Part shown: one piece after another, positions 8,279 to 17,266 of the stretch
Position numbering within the stretch: position 1 is the first letter of the stretch
Layout: every line of letters starts with the position of its first letter
Assembly: GCF_001612765.1 (NCBI RefSeq)
Contig: NZ_BDBB01000007.1
Span: 1 to 64,000, forward strand
DNA length: 64,000 nt
Reading direction: 5' to 3'
DNA from: Nocardia arthritidis NBRC 100137
GTDB lineage: Bacteria > Actinomycetota > Actinomycetes > Mycobacteriales > Mycobacteriaceae
Made by a program: the position numbers and the translations under genes
The notes under the pieces: generated by a model
The model's input: only the letters and a program-made list of their open reading frames with translations
Told to the model about the DNA's origin: nothing
Database searches by the model: none

Positions 8279-9298
8279 TCATGCGCCGAGCTCGCCGTAC
8301 AGGCGCAGCCGCGCCAACCCGCCGTCCGGGTAGATGTCCAGGCGCACCTCTTCTACGGACGCGGCCATCGGCGCGATCGGGAACCGATGCCTGGTGTCGG
8401 GTTGCAATGCTGTGCGTGGCAACAACTCCAGCTCGGTGCCGTCGTTGGTGCGGCCGGTGAGCCGGGCAGCGCCCGGGCTGTTGCCGAGGAAGTAGGAGGT
8501 GTCGAGTTCGGCGAGCCGGATCAGTCCCGGTCCGGCCAGGCGGATGCGCACCCAGTCGTTGCCGTCGTCCCGGCGGCGGGCGGTCTCCCAGCCCTCGCCC
8601 ATGGACCGGGCCCGGCCGGGATACAGCAGCTGGTTGGGCGAGCTGTAGAAGCGGTTGGAGCAGTCCCGCACCAACGCGCCGTTCTCCAGCGCGGCCAGAT
8701 CCAGCGGGCCGAGCCCGAGCAGGCGCGGATCGGGCCGCCCCTCGCCGTGCACCCGCAGCCTGGCCACGCCGCCGTCGGGATGCATGGTGAGTTTCACGTG
8801 CGTCCAGCGCTTCTCGTTATCGACCGCGAAAAGGTTGCGGCTGTCGCCCGTCACCGGAGAGCGATCGACCAGCGACACCCAATCATCGCGCGCGGCAATG
8901 GTCTCCGCGGGCGGGTAGTCCTCGATCTCCAGCGCCGACACCGAGACGGCGGGCGGGTAGTTGCCCTTGAACCACGCGGTGTCCACGACGATCCCGCGGA
9001 TCACGCCCGGCACGCCGAGCCGCACGATCGCGCAGTCGTCGCCGGGCCGACCGCGGTGCCTGCGGGTCTCCCATCCGTCGTAGATCTGGCCCTTGTGACC
9101 GAAGCTGGACGGCTGGTACCGCGCGGGACCGGGGCTGATCAAATTTTCCTTCTCGGCGAAGAACTCGTCGTTCGCCCAGATCACCGAGCCGCCGAGCGGC
9201 CGGACCGCCAGATCCGGCAGCAGCGTGATCCCTTCGTCGTCGCCCCGCATCGCGTCTGCTGTGTCCCTCGGGACCGCCCCGTCCGGATGGCCGATCAC
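8279..9298 (-). CDS. alc: Allantoicase
   Basis: A 339-aa allantoicase with the expected duplicated beta-jelly-roll domains. The first repeat shows YDGWETRRHR...CAIVRLGVPG and TAWFKGNYPP; the second shows GEGWETARRRDDGNDWVRIRL and TSYFLGNSP. It hydrolyses allantoate to ureidoglycolate and urea. The GTG start at 9298 has GGAGG five bases upstream and overlaps the stop of the HpcH/HpaI gene by GTGA, so translation is coupled. The same open frame continues upstream for 350 codons, but that is a shadow of the neighbouring gene. The urea released here gives a link to the urtABCDE importer at 48.7 kb. Confidence 0.92.
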   Translation of the reverse strand: MIGHPDGAVPRDTADAMRGDDEGITLLPDLAVRPLGGSVIWANDEFFAEKENLISPGPARYQPSSFGHKGQIYDGWETRRHRGRPGDDCAIVRLGVPGVIRGIVVDTAWFKGNYPPAVSVSALEIEDYPPAETIAARDDWVSLVDRSPVTGDSRNLFAVDNEKRWTHVKLTMHPDGGVARLRVHGEGRPDPRLLGLGPLDLAALENGALVRDCSNRFYSSPNQLLYPGRARSMGEGWETARRRDDGNDWVRIRLAGPGLIRLAELDTSYFLGNSPGAARLTGRTNDGTELELLPRTALQPDTRHRFPIAPMAASVEEVRLDIYPDGGLARLRLYGELGA

Positions 9299-10512
9299 GT
9301 CGCCTCCGCCGGGATCGGCGCGCGGGCCGCCAGCGCGCGCAGGACCGTCTCGGTGAGCTCCGCAGCCCCCGCGTCCGGCCGAGCGCCGCACTCGATGCCG
9401 CGCAGCACGGTGGTGGCCAGCGCTTCGGCGGTGGCGGGCTCGTCGACGATGTCGCCGCCGCGCCGGGCCAGATAGTCGCGCAGGCGCGGCACCGCGACAT
9501 CGATCGCCTGGCGGAAGAAGTCGTAGGTGGCCAGCCAGCGTGTGACCAGGTGGCCCGGATGCATGTCCCAGCCTTGGTAGTACCCCCGCCGCAACGACCG
9601 GGCGACCAGGCGGTGATGGTTGCGCAGCGCGGCCTCCGGGTCTGCGTCGGGCACGATCTGGGTGGAACCATCGCACACCCACGCCCCGGTCTGCGCGGCC
9701 GCGACCTGCATGACCGCCTTGGCGTAATCGGCGGCCGGGTGGTCGAGCGCTTGGTCCGGCGCGGCGACGCCGAGTGCCGCGGTGTAGTCGTAGGTACCGA
9801 AATGCAATGCGGTGCAACGCCCTTCGGAGAGGGTGAGCATGGCGGCCACGGGGGCGGTGCCATCCGACGCCAGAATCGCCTGTGGGCTCTCGATCTGCAG
9901 TTCGAAACGCAGGCTGCCTTCGGCGATGCCGTACGCGCGCTCCAGCCCGACACACAGCTGCACCAGCGCCGAAACTTGCTGCACCGCACGAATTTTCGGC
10001 ACCGTGAAGACGAAGCCCGCGGGTACGCCCCCCACGCCCTCCAACACGAGATCCAGCGTGCGCAGCGCACGACGACGCTCTGCGCCGCCCAAGCCCTTCA
10101 TCCGGATGCCGCTGTTCGCCGGGCCGCCGGAGCGCCGCGCCCAGGCCGCGAGCACCGCACCCGCCGCCGTGGCCGCCCGGTCCTCCTCGGCGTCGGCGCG
10201 CAGGCCGTAGCCGTCCTCGAAGTCGATGCGCAGATCTTGGACCGGGTCCGCTTCCAGTCGTTTGCGCACGTCGGGCAGCGAGCCGGTCGTGTCGAGCGTG
10301 GCCAGCAGATCGCGGTGACGGTCGAGCAGTCCGACCGCGGCCGCGCCCCACTCACCGGGAGTCTCCTCGACGACCCGATCGGCCGGGACGTACACGGTGT
10401 GGATCGGTTGCGAGCGGCCGTTGGATCCGGGATACCTGCGGCGCAGCTCGGTATCGACCGCGTCGAGCATCGACTCGATCCGCCCGCGCACGTTCTCCGG
10501 CACCTTCGTCAT
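9295..10512 (-). CDS. HpcH/HpaI-type aldolase/lyase (DUF6986-like) in the purine operon
   Basis: A 405-aa protein of the HpcH/HpaI aldolase/citrate lyase superfamily (TIM barrel). RIDFEDGYG near residue 100 and RFELQIESPQAI near residue 220 resemble the acidic metal-binding positions of malyl-CoA and citryl lyases. GWDMHPGHLVTRWLATYDFFR lies toward the C-terminus. The reaction is not established. The ATG at 10512 overlaps the xanthine dehydrogenase stop (ATGA) and its own stop overlaps the allantoicase start (GTGA), so it is translated as part of the purine pathway. No ureidoglycolate lyase gene is otherwise recognised, so it may act on ureidoglycolate or glyoxylate. That role is inference from position and superfamily. 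Confidence 0.75.
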   Translation of the reverse strand: MTKVPENVRGRIESMLDAVDTELRRRYPGSNGRSQPIHTVYVPADRVVEETPGEWGAAAVGLLDRHRDLLATLDTTGSLPDVRKRLEADPVQDLRIDFEDGYGLRADAEEDRAATAAGAVLAAWARRSGGPANSGIRMKGLGGAERRRALRTLDLVLEGVGGVPAGFVFTVPKIRAVQQVSALVQLCVGLERAYGIAEGSLRFELQIESPQAILASDGTAPVAAMLTLSEGRCTALHFGTYDYTAALGVAAPDQALDHPAADYAKAVMQVAAAQTGAWVCDGSTQIVPDADPEAALRNHHRLVARSLRRGYYQGWDMHPGHLVTRWLATYDFFRQAIDVAVPRLRDYLARRGGDIVDEPATAEALATTVLRGIECGARPDAGAAELTETVLRALAARAPIPAEAT

Positions 10513-13424
10513 CGTGATCCCTTCTCCCGCAGCGCGGCCCATACCCGGTCCGCGGTCATCGGCAGCCGGCACAGCCGCACGCCGACCGCATCGCGGATCG
10601 CGTTGGCCAGCGCGGGGGCGACCGGGTTGTACGGCGACTCACTCATCGACTTGGCGCCCAGCGGGCCGAGCGCGTCGGAAGTCCGGGCGAAGTAGACCTC
10701 CGTGCGCGGCACGTCGGCGAACTGCGGCACGTGGTAGTGCCGCAGGGTCTGGGCGCCCACTACTCCATCCGCACTGCGCATGTCCTCGTACAGCGCCGTG
10801 CCGACGGCCTGCGCCGCACCGCCCTCGACCTGCCCACGACACTGCACCGGATTGAGCACGGTGCCCGCGTCGGCGGTCTGGATCGACTGGAGGATGCGCA
10901 CCGCCCCGGTGCCGGGATGCACGGCGACGCGGAAGGCGTGCACGTTGAAACTCACCGACCGTGGGCTGCCCCCGTGCTCGGCGTGCGCGGTGAGATCGCC
11001 GCCGGTCAGCAGTTCGGCCGCGGTGAGCAGCCGGTCCGCGCAGTGCACGCCGCCGGTGCCGAGCACGCAGTCCCGCTCCGGAACTCCCGTCAGTTCGGCC
11101 GCCCTGGCCAGCATGAGCCCGCGCAACGCGCACGCCGCCTCGTACACCGCCTTGCCCGCGACCACGATGCCGGTGGAGCCGAACGCGCCGGTGTCGTACT
11201 CGACCAGATCGGTGTCGGCCTGCCGGATCACGATGCGGGTGACCTCGGTGTCCAGCGCTGTGGCCGCGAGCTGCGCGTGCACCGTCGTGGTGCCGTTGCC
11301 GAATTCCGCCGTGCCGACCCTGATCTCGTAGCGGCCGTCGGGCAGCAGCGAGACCGTCGCCGTCGACCGGTGGCCCCGTGGCGGGACGGTCGCGATCATC
11401 GCGGCGGCCATGCCGGTGCCCACCCGCCACTGCGGGCCGGGCGCGTGCACATCGTTGCCGCGCAGCAGCGCCCGTTCGGCGAGGTCCAGGCACTGGTCCA
11501 GACCGTAGCTGCCGAACACGAGGTCGCTCTCGTTCACCGCGGCGCCGACGAACGGGTCGCCGGGCACCACCACGTTGCGGCGGCGCAGTTGGAACGGGTC
11601 CATGCCGAGCGCGTGCGCGAGCTCGTCCAACGCCGACTCCACCGCGAAGATCACCTGGCCGAGGCCGTAACCGCGGAACGCGCCGGAAGGGACGTTGTTG
11701 GTATACACCGCCCGCGCGTCGACCCGCTTGTTGGCGCAGCGATACAGCTCCACCGACTCGCCGACGCCGTGGTACATCACCCCGCCGCTGTGATTGCCGT
11801 AGGCGCCGGTGTCGGCGAGCACGTCGACGGCCAAGGCGGTGAGCACCCCGTGGGCGTCGGCGCCGGCGGTCACCTCGACTCGCATCGGGTGGCGGCACGT
11901 CGCGGAGGTGAACTCGTCGGCGCGGGTGAACTCGTACTGCACCGGCCTGCCGGTCCGCAGCACGGCCAGCGCGATCAGGTCCTCGGCCAGCATTTCCTGT
12001 TTCGCGCCGAATCCGCCGCCGACCCTGGCCGCGAACACCCGCACCTGCGCGGTCGACAGCCCGAACAGGCGGCACAGTTCATCGCGGACCAGGAACGGGA
12101 CCTGGGTGCTGCACCGGATGACGAGCCGCCCGGCGTCATCCAGCCAGCCGACCCCACCGTGCGTCTCCAGGTGCACGTGCTGACCACGCGGCGAATGCCA
12201 GACGCCGCGCACGACGTGGGCCGCGGCGGCCAGTCCCGCCGCGACGTCGCCCACCTCGCCGTGCAGTTCGGCGACGAGGTTGCGGCCGGGATCGGCGATC
12301 CGGGCCGAAGCCGGTTTGTCCCCGTGTAGTTTCGGCGCCTCGGCGCGCAGCGCGTCGCGCGGATCGAACACCGCGGGCAGGACCTCGTAGTCGACTTCCA
12401 GCAGGCGGCAGGCATCCCGGGCGATCGCGACGCTGTCGGCCACCACCGCGGCCACCCGCTGCCCTACGAACCGAACGGTCCGGTCGAGCACGTAGGTATC
12501 GTCGGGATCGTCCGTGCGCAGTTCGTGCCGCGCGGTGGAGAACGGCACGTCCGGTGCGTCGGCAGACGTCAATACGACGTGCACACCGGGCAGTTCCTCG
12601 GCAGCGGCGGTTTCGATCGAGCGGATGCGCGCGTGGGAATATGGGCTGGTCAACACGGCGATGTGCAGCGGAGCGGTCGGCGGCGCGGTGGCGGCATCGC
12701 TCGTTCGCGCCCGGTCCTCCGCGGGGGAGCCTGCTTGCGGCAGATCCAGCGTGAACGGCTCGCTCCCGGAGACGATGCGCGGCCCGGCCAACGCGCCGAT
12801 TCCGGCATCCGCTCCACTGGTCCTTACCGGCCGCTCGGGAGCGCAAGCGGCAGAGTCACCAGAAGCACGCGGCTCGCCGCCCGAGACGACGTGCGGTCCG
12901 GTCGACGCACCGACTTCAGCGCCTCCGGTGGTCGTCGCGGTTCGATCCGAGGCGAAGGAAGCCGGGTCGCCAGGATCGAGCCCATCGCCCAGCGCGGCGC
13001 GGATGGCGCGGTAGCCCGTGCAGCGGCACAGATTTCCCTTCATCAATTCGGCGAGTTCGTCGCTCGGCACGGCGGCCCGCTCGTCGTCCCCACACCCCAG
13101 CCCCGCGGCCGTGACCACCATGCCAGCGGTGCAGAAACCACATTGGAACGCGGCGTTGTCGACGAACCGGCGCTGCACGGGGTGCGGGTACTCTGGCGTT
13201 CCCAGCCCGGCGGCGGTGGTGACGGACCGTCCGGCGGCGCGATAGGCGGGAAAGACGCAGGAGTGCACCGTCATTCCGTCGACGAGTACCGAGCAGGCCC
13301 CGCAATCGCCGGTGTCACATCCCTTCTTCACCGCCAGGGCGCCGCTCTCGCGCAGCACCGTTCGCAGGCACTGGCCCGGCCGTGCCGTGATGTCGACAAT
13401 CCTGCCGTCCACCTCGAACCGCAT
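10509..13424 (-). CDS. xdhA: Xanthine dehydrogenase, fused iron-sulfur and molybdopterin subunit
   Basis: A 971-aa fusion. Residues 1-165 hold two [2Fe-2S] domains (CDTGDCGACSVLVDG..VHSC and QCGFC...LCRCTGY). From about 275 onward is the molybdopterin-binding part (VGGGFGAKQEML, GAFRGYGLGQVIFAVES), with the C-terminal GAKSMSESPYNPVAPALANAI carrying the catalytic glutamate. It oxidises hypoxanthine and xanthine to urate. FAD is on the separate subunit encoded immediately upstream (the ATG shares one base with that gene's TGA). The linker at about residues 170-270 is Pro/Ala/Ser-rich and internally duplicated (GPHVVSGGEP, GPRIVSGSEP). The ATG at 13424 matches family N-termini (MRFEVDGR). Maturation likely needs MocA and XdhC at 18-19.6 kb. 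Confidence 0.9.
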   Translation of the reverse strand: MRFEVDGRIVDITARPGQCLRTVLRESGALAVKKGCDTGDCGACSVLVDGMTVHSCVFPAYRAAGRSVTTAAGLGTPEYPHPVQRRFVDNAAFQCGFCTAGMVVTAAGLGCGDDERAAVPSDELAELMKGNLCRCTGYRAIRAALGDGLDPGDPASFASDRTATTTGGAEVGASTGPHVVSGGEPRASGDSAACAPERPVRTSGADAGIGALAGPRIVSGSEPFTLDLPQAGSPAEDRARTSDAATAPPTAPLHIAVLTSPYSHARIRSIETAAAEELPGVHVVLTSADAPDVPFSTARHELRTDDPDDTYVLDRTVRFVGQRVAAVVADSVAIARDACRLLEVDYEVLPAVFDPRDALRAEAPKLHGDKPASARIADPGRNLVAELHGEVGDVAAGLAAAAHVVRGVWHSPRGQHVHLETHGGVGWLDDAGRLVIRCSTQVPFLVRDELCRLFGLSTAQVRVFAARVGGGFGAKQEMLAEDLIALAVLRTGRPVQYEFTRADEFTSATCRHPMRVEVTAGADAHGVLTALAVDVLADTGAYGNHSGGVMYHGVGESVELYRCANKRVDARAVYTNNVPSGAFRGYGLGQVIFAVESALDELAHALGMDPFQLRRRNVVVPGDPFVGAAVNESDLVFGSYGLDQCLDLAERALLRGNDVHAPGPQWRVGTGMAAAMIATVPPRGHRSTATVSLLPDGRYEIRVGTAEFGNGTTTVHAQLAATALDTEVTRIVIRQADTDLVEYDTGAFGSTGIVVAGKAVYEAACALRGLMLARAAELTGVPERDCVLGTGGVHCADRLLTAAELLTGGDLTAHAEHGGSPRSVSFNVHAFRVAVHPGTGAVRILQSIQTADAGTVLNPVQCRGQVEGGAAQAVGTALYEDMRSADGVVGAQTLRHYHVPQFADVPRTEVYFARTSDALGPLGAKSMSESPYNPVAPALANAIRDAVGVRLCRLPMTADRVWAALREKGSR

Positions 13425-14266
13425 CAGTGTTCCCGCAATTCCGCGGCGACCTCGCGCGCGAGCACTCCCGCGACGTGCCCGCGCCACTCCGGCGACCCGT
13501 GCGGATCGTCGAACCACAGCGCGGGATCGATCGTGCCCAGCGCGTCGCGTATCGCACCGTCGGTGGGCGGTGCGGCGAAATCCAGGACGACAGGCCTGGT
13601 CGTGGCGGCGGTGATGGTCACCGCGCTGCGGCCGTCGCGCTCCCGCCGCCCCATCACCACGGCGCCGGACCGGCCGAGCGGAGCGAGCGCGATCTTCCGG
13701 AAGCTGGTGCGCGCCAGCAGACTCGACCGCGGCAGGCGGATCGAGCGCAGCACCTCACCGGATCGCAACACTGTGCGTCCCGGACCGAGCACGAACTCCC
13801 GCAACGGGATACACCGATCGCCGCCGTTCGTCGTCCACACCACCGCCGTCCCGTCGAGCGCGACCAGCGCGCCGAGCACCGCGCCCGCGGGCAGCGCGAG
13901 GCAGACGTTGCCGCCGACGGTGGCGGTGCGCCAGATCTTGTGCGAGGCCAGCAGCGCCCGGCAGGATCGGGCGAACAGCGCGGTCCCCGGCCACGGCTCG
14001 TGCAACACCGGCATCCCCAGCTCACGTCCCGGCGCGGCGCCGGCGAACTCGGCCAGGGTGCAGGTCGCGGCGATCTCCAGTCCGTCGTCCCCGATCTCGA
14101 ACGCGGGCCAACCCAGGCCGGTGATGTCGACCAGGCGCACCAGCTGATCCTGCGGTTCGGAGAACAGAAACGTCCCTCCGGCGAGCACCGCGGTCGAAGC
14201 GCCGAGCACGGCCAGGTCTTCCCGCTCGCTGGCGATCACCACCTCGCGGATCGTGTCCAGGTCCAC
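13424..14266 (-). CDS. xdhB: Xanthine dehydrogenase FAD-binding subunit
   Basis: A 280-aa FAD-binding subunit of molybdopterin dehydrogenases. The first FAD loop appears as VLAGGTFLFSEPQDQ (usually AGGT.L) near residue 28, and the second as KIWRTATVGGNVCLALPAG near residue 112. The CO-dehydrogenase flavoprotein C-terminal domain includes PRSSLLARTSFRKIALA. It passes electrons from the iron-sulfur centres to NAD through FAD. It is the first gene of the minus-strand operon xdhB-xdhA-lyase-alc, which is coupled by 1- to 4-base overlaps. The promoter lies in the 423-bp gap upstream and carries a GlnR-like box. Confidence 0.88.
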   Translation of the reverse strand: MDLDTIREVVIASEREDLAVLGASTAVLAGGTFLFSEPQDQLVRLVDITGLGWPAFEIGDDGLEIAATCTLAEFAGAAPGRELGMPVLHEPWPGTALFARSCRALLASHKIWRTATVGGNVCLALPAGAVLGALVALDGTAVVWTTNGGDRCIPLREFVLGPGRTVLRSGEVLRSIRLPRSSLLARTSFRKIALAPLGRSGAVVMGRRERDGRSAVTITAATTRPVVLDFAAPPTDGAIRDALGTIDPALWFDDPHGSPEWRGHVAGVLAREVAAELREH

Positions 14267-14341
14267 CTCTCACCTCGTTCCTGCCTCTCCGTCACCGTAG
14301 AGCCAGTCGGTTGCCGCCATATTGCCTGCGACGCCCGCCAG

Positions 14342-14357
14342 ATTGCGCGGCCGTTAC
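14342..14357 (-). promoter_or_regulatory. GlnR-like box upstream of the xdh operon
   Basis: The minus strand reads GTAAC, six bases, GCAAT, close to the actinobacterial GlnR half-site pair GTnAC-n6-GnAAC. It lies 76-91 bases upstream of xdhB. The same GTAAC-n6-GCAATC(C/T)GGCG arrangement occurs upstream of the ABC importer at 23366-23381. The rest of the 14267-14689 gap holds no gene. Confidence 0.5.
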
Positions 14358-14430
14358 CTTGCCGCACGACGGCCACCCGCGGCCGGTAATCACCCTTGGC
14401 CGAGCGGGCGTGGCCGTCCACAACAACACA

Positions 14431-14460
14431 GCTCCGCCCGCCTCGGCGGGGCGTCGGAGC
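14431..14460 (-). terminator. Hairpin downstream of the uricase operon
   Basis: GCTCCG (14431-14436) pairs with CGGAGC (14455-14460), and inside it CCCGCC pairs with GGCGGG (14437-14442 with 14445-14450). It lies about 230 bases past the amidohydrolase stop, with a T-containing tail on the minus strand. It may separate the uricase operon from the xdh promoter. Confidence 0.35.
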
Positions 14461-14689
14461 CGACCCTGCTTCAGTATTGCTCGTCCCGCCTGACCAGGCA
14501 CGGCACCTCGCCCAGATCCGCGATGCGATCTCGGTCCGGATGGATCGAACAGATTGCGTCGGCGACCGGGATCGGCCCGCACGGCGACATCCCGATGTGC
14601 CGGCCGCCTCGTCCCGTCATCGCCGCCGACGACCGCGTCGCCCGGCACCGGCGCTGGGCGCCACGCGCGCGAGGAGAGGGGCGAGCCGA

Positions 14690-16039
14690 TCAACCCGCCT
14701 TCGCGACCAACGCCGCCTGCGCCCGCGCCACCTCGCCCGCGACCACATCCGTGTCCACCGTGCGCACCTCGCCGTCGCGCACCACCTCGCGTCCGTTCAC
14801 CAGCAGCGCGGCCAGCGGCGGGGCCGAGCCGAGCACCAGCGCGGTCACCGGATCCGCGATCCCGGCGTGCGCGGCCGTGTCCAGGCGCCACAGCGCCAGG
14901 TCCGCCAGCTTGCCCACCTCGATCGAACCGATCTCGGCGGCCCGGCCCAGCACTCGCGCGCCGCCCATGGTGGCCAATTCCAGCGCGGTACGCACGGTCA
15001 TCGCCCGCGGGCCGCCCCGGTTGCGCGCCCACAGCAACGCGTGGCGCGGCTCCTCGATCATCGAACCGGCCTCGTTGCTCGCGGCTCCGTCGACGCCGAG
15101 GCCCACCGGGACGCCCGCACCCACCAGGTCGGCGGCGCGGGCGACGCCCGCGCCGAGCCGCGCGTTCGACGTGGGGCAATGCGCCACGCCGGTGCCGGTC
15201 GCCGCCATGGCGCCGATCGCGGCGTCGTCGAGGTGGACGGCGTGCGCGTACCAGACATCCGAACCGAACCAGCCGAGCCGCTCCATGTACTGCGCGGGCG
15301 TGCAGCCGAAGGTCTCGGCGCAGTAGTCCTGTTCGTCGAGGGTCTCGGCGAGGTGGGTGTGCAACCGGACGCCGGTGGCGCGGGCCAGCGCCGCCGACTC
15401 GCGCAGCAGGTCCGGTGTGACCGAGAACGGCGAGCACGGCGCCAGGGCGATCCGCAGCATGGCATCGGACGACGGGTCGTGCCAGCGCGCGACGGCCGCC
15501 GCGCTCGCGGCGAGGATGTCGTCCAGGCTCTCCACCAAGTGGTCGGGCGGCAACCCGCCCGCGCTCGCCCCCAGATCCATCGAGCCGCGACAGGGGTGGA
15601 ACCGCAGGCCGACCTGCGCCGCCGCGGTGATCTCGGCCGCGAGCGGGTCACCGCCGTCGCGCGGGAACACGTAGTGGTGGTCGGTAGTGGTGGTGCACCC
15701 CGTGCGCGCGAGGGCCGCGAGCGCACCCGTGGCCGCCACCCGCACCGCGTCCTCATCGATACCCGCCCAGACGGGGTAGAGCGTGCTCAGCCATTCGAAC
15801 AGCGTGTGGTCGGTGGCCAGGCCGCGGCTGATCCATTGATAGAGGTGGTGGTGGGTATTCACCAGCCCGGGGGTCAGCAGGCAGCCGCGCCCGTCGATGC
15901 GCCGGGCATCCGGGACTTCCGGTGGGTCCCCAGCGCCGACCGCGTCGATCCGGTTGCCGCGCACGACGACGTGGCCGCGGGGGTACTCGGCCCCCTGCGC
16001 GTCGACCGTCGCGACGGCGCAGTCCGCGATGACGGTCAC
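14690..16039 (-). CDS. Amidohydrolase, 8-oxoguanine deaminase-like
   Basis: A 449-aa TrzN/AtzB-type amidohydrolase. It shows the metal ligands THHHLYQW (residues 60-70), HTHLAETLDEQDYC (about 230), HAVHLDD (about 270) and GVDGAASNE (about 315). This signature set is found in 8-oxoguanine deaminases and hydroxydechloroatrazine-like enzymes. Deaminating 8-oxoguanine gives urate, the substrate of the uricase encoded immediately upstream, which makes that activity more likely than plain guanine deaminase. The GTG start at 16039 overlaps the uricase stop (GTGA). It is the last gene of the OHCU decarboxylase, HIU hydrolase, uricase operon. Substrate assignment is inference from family and position. 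Confidence 0.82.
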   Translation of the reverse strand: MTVIADCAVATVDAQGAEYPRGHVVVRGNRIDAVGAGDPPEVPDARRIDGRGCLLTPGLVNTHHHLYQWISRGLATDHTLFEWLSTLYPVWAGIDEDAVRVAATGALAALARTGCTTTTDHHYVFPRDGGDPLAAEITAAAQVGLRFHPCRGSMDLGASAGGLPPDHLVESLDDILAASAAAVARWHDPSSDAMLRIALAPCSPFSVTPDLLRESAALARATGVRLHTHLAETLDEQDYCAETFGCTPAQYMERLGWFGSDVWYAHAVHLDDAAIGAMAATGTGVAHCPTSNARLGAGVARAADLVGAGVPVGLGVDGAASNEAGSMIEEPRHALLWARNRGGPRAMTVRTALELATMGGARVLGRAAEIGSIEVGKLADLALWRLDTAAHAGIADPVTALVLGSAPPLAALLVNGREVVRDGEVRTVDTDVVAGEVARAQAALVAKAG

Positions 16040-16941
16040 CTGGTCCACGCGGGCCCCGCTTCCGGCGCGTCGGCGCGGGCCACGGTGGCGTGGATCAACC
16101 CGTAGGGCCGATCGTCGGCGTGGTACACCTCGCCGCGATTCTCGATGCCGAAGCGGCGCAGGTCGTAGTCGAAGTGATGCTTGTTCGGGGCCGCGAGCCG
16201 GATCTCGGCCAGCACCGGGTACGCGGTCAGCGCGGCCTTGCCCATCTCGAACAGCGTCTGTTGCAGGGCCTTCGAGTGCAGCGTCGCGAAGGTCTCCACC
16301 AACCGCGCCCGCACGCCGGTGTAGACCTCGTCCCAGTCGACGCCCGCGCTGTCGGCGAACCGCCACTCGGCGATCAGTGCGGTGGCCAGCATCCGATCGT
16401 GGGTCGGCGCGAGCACGGTGAAGTCGTCGGTCAGGAAGTCCGCGAACTCCGACCCGGTCGACTTCAGGATGGTCAGGTCCTTCACCCCGCCCACTACCCA
16501 AGCCCGCCGCTCGGCGCCGCTTCCGGCCACGGTGACCGCCGCGGTGCGCACTTCGGGGCCTTGCCGCACCCAGGTGTGGTCGTGCTCCACGCCGCCGACC
16601 GAGACGCGCTGCCAGGCGTATTCGTCGACCTCGACGCGCGCGCTGCGCACCGGTTCGATCTCGGCGACGAAATGATCGGCCAGCGCGAGCGCGTAGTCCT
16701 CGATGGCCCGCAGACCCGGCTGCTTCGCGAAGGCGTAGGCGGTCTGCTTCTGCGAGTCGGTGGGCAGCACCTTCGCCTGGTCGCCCGCGACGTACGCGTC
16801 GGCGAAGTCGCCGCGCAGCACCGTGGACACGTTCACGTCGCGGATCTCATGACGTGCGGTCCGCCGGTGGATCCGGACGATCCGGTTCTCCGCCTTGCCG
16901 TATCGGTGGTCGGTCAGCACGATCGGCCCGGTCAGTTCCAT
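16036..16941 (-). CDS. pucL: Urate oxidase (uricase)
   Basis: A 301-aa cofactor-free uricase with two tunnelling-fold domains. It shows GKAENRIVRIHR at the N-terminus, the VLPTDSQKQTAYAFAK catalytic Thr region near residue 60, the QGPEVRTAAVT region, LKSTGSEFADFLTDDFTVL in the middle and APNKHHFDYDLRRFG toward the end. It oxidises urate to 5-hydroxyisourate, releasing hydrogen peroxide. The length is normal. It sits between HIU hydrolase (8-bp gap) and the amidohydrolase (4-bp overlap), so substrate and product are handled by adjacent genes. Confidence 0.96.
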   Translation of the reverse strand: MELTGPIVLTDHRYGKAENRIVRIHRRTARHEIRDVNVSTVLRGDFADAYVAGDQAKVLPTDSQKQTAYAFAKQPGLRAIEDYALALADHFVAEIEPVRSARVEVDEYAWQRVSVGGVEHDHTWVRQGPEVRTAAVTVAGSGAERRAWVVGGVKDLTILKSTGSEFADFLTDDFTVLAPTHDRMLATALIAEWRFADSAGVDWDEVYTGVRARLVETFATLHSKALQQTLFEMGKAALTAYPVLAEIRLAAPNKHHFDYDLRRFGIENRGEVYHADDRPYGLIHATVARADAPEAGPAWTR

Positions 16942-16948
16942 GCTCGGC

Positions 16949-17266
16949 TCAGCTCCCTCGATAGGTGGAAAAGGCGAAGGGCGACAACAGCAATGGGATG
17001 TGATAGTGCCGCTCCTCGGTCACGGCGAACGCGATGCTCACCTCGGGATAGAAGGCTTCGACCTCCCGCCGCGCGAAGTACGCGCCGGTATCGAACACCA
17101 GCCGATAGGTCCCGGGTTCGAGCGCTTCGCCCAGCGCCCCGATCCGCCCATCGACATCCGTTTCGCCCGAATCCAGCTGCCGATCCTCCTGGTACAACGT
17201 CACGGTGACGCCCGCGGCGGGCGCGCCGCGCACCGCGTCCAGCACGTGCGTGCTCAGCGTGCTCAT
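16949..17266 (-). CDS. uraH: 5-hydroxyisourate hydrolase (transthyretin-like)
   Basis: A 105-aa transthyretin-related HIU hydrolase. The N-terminal signature is LSTHVLDAVRGAPA and the C-terminal one is HYHIPLLLSPFAFSTYRGS, close to the canonical YRGS end that closes the active site. It opens the lactam of 5-hydroxyisourate to give OHCU. There is no signal or peroxisomal-type extension. It lies 8 bp upstream of uricase. A copy of the intergenic repeat family overlaps its ATG (about 17261-17293). Confidence 0.95.
   Translation of the reverse strand: MSTLSTHVLDAVRGAPAAGVTVTLYQEDRQLDSGETDVDGRIGALGEALEPGTYRLVFDTGAYFARREVEAFYPEVSIAFAVTEERHYHIPLLLSPFAFSTYRGS

Noticed and set aside
8279..10351. 690-codon frame that would fuse allantoicase to an Arg-rich N-terminus
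   Set aside because: The N-terminal 350 codons lie within the lyase gene in another frame. The GTG at 9298 with GGAGG gives a normal allantoicase.
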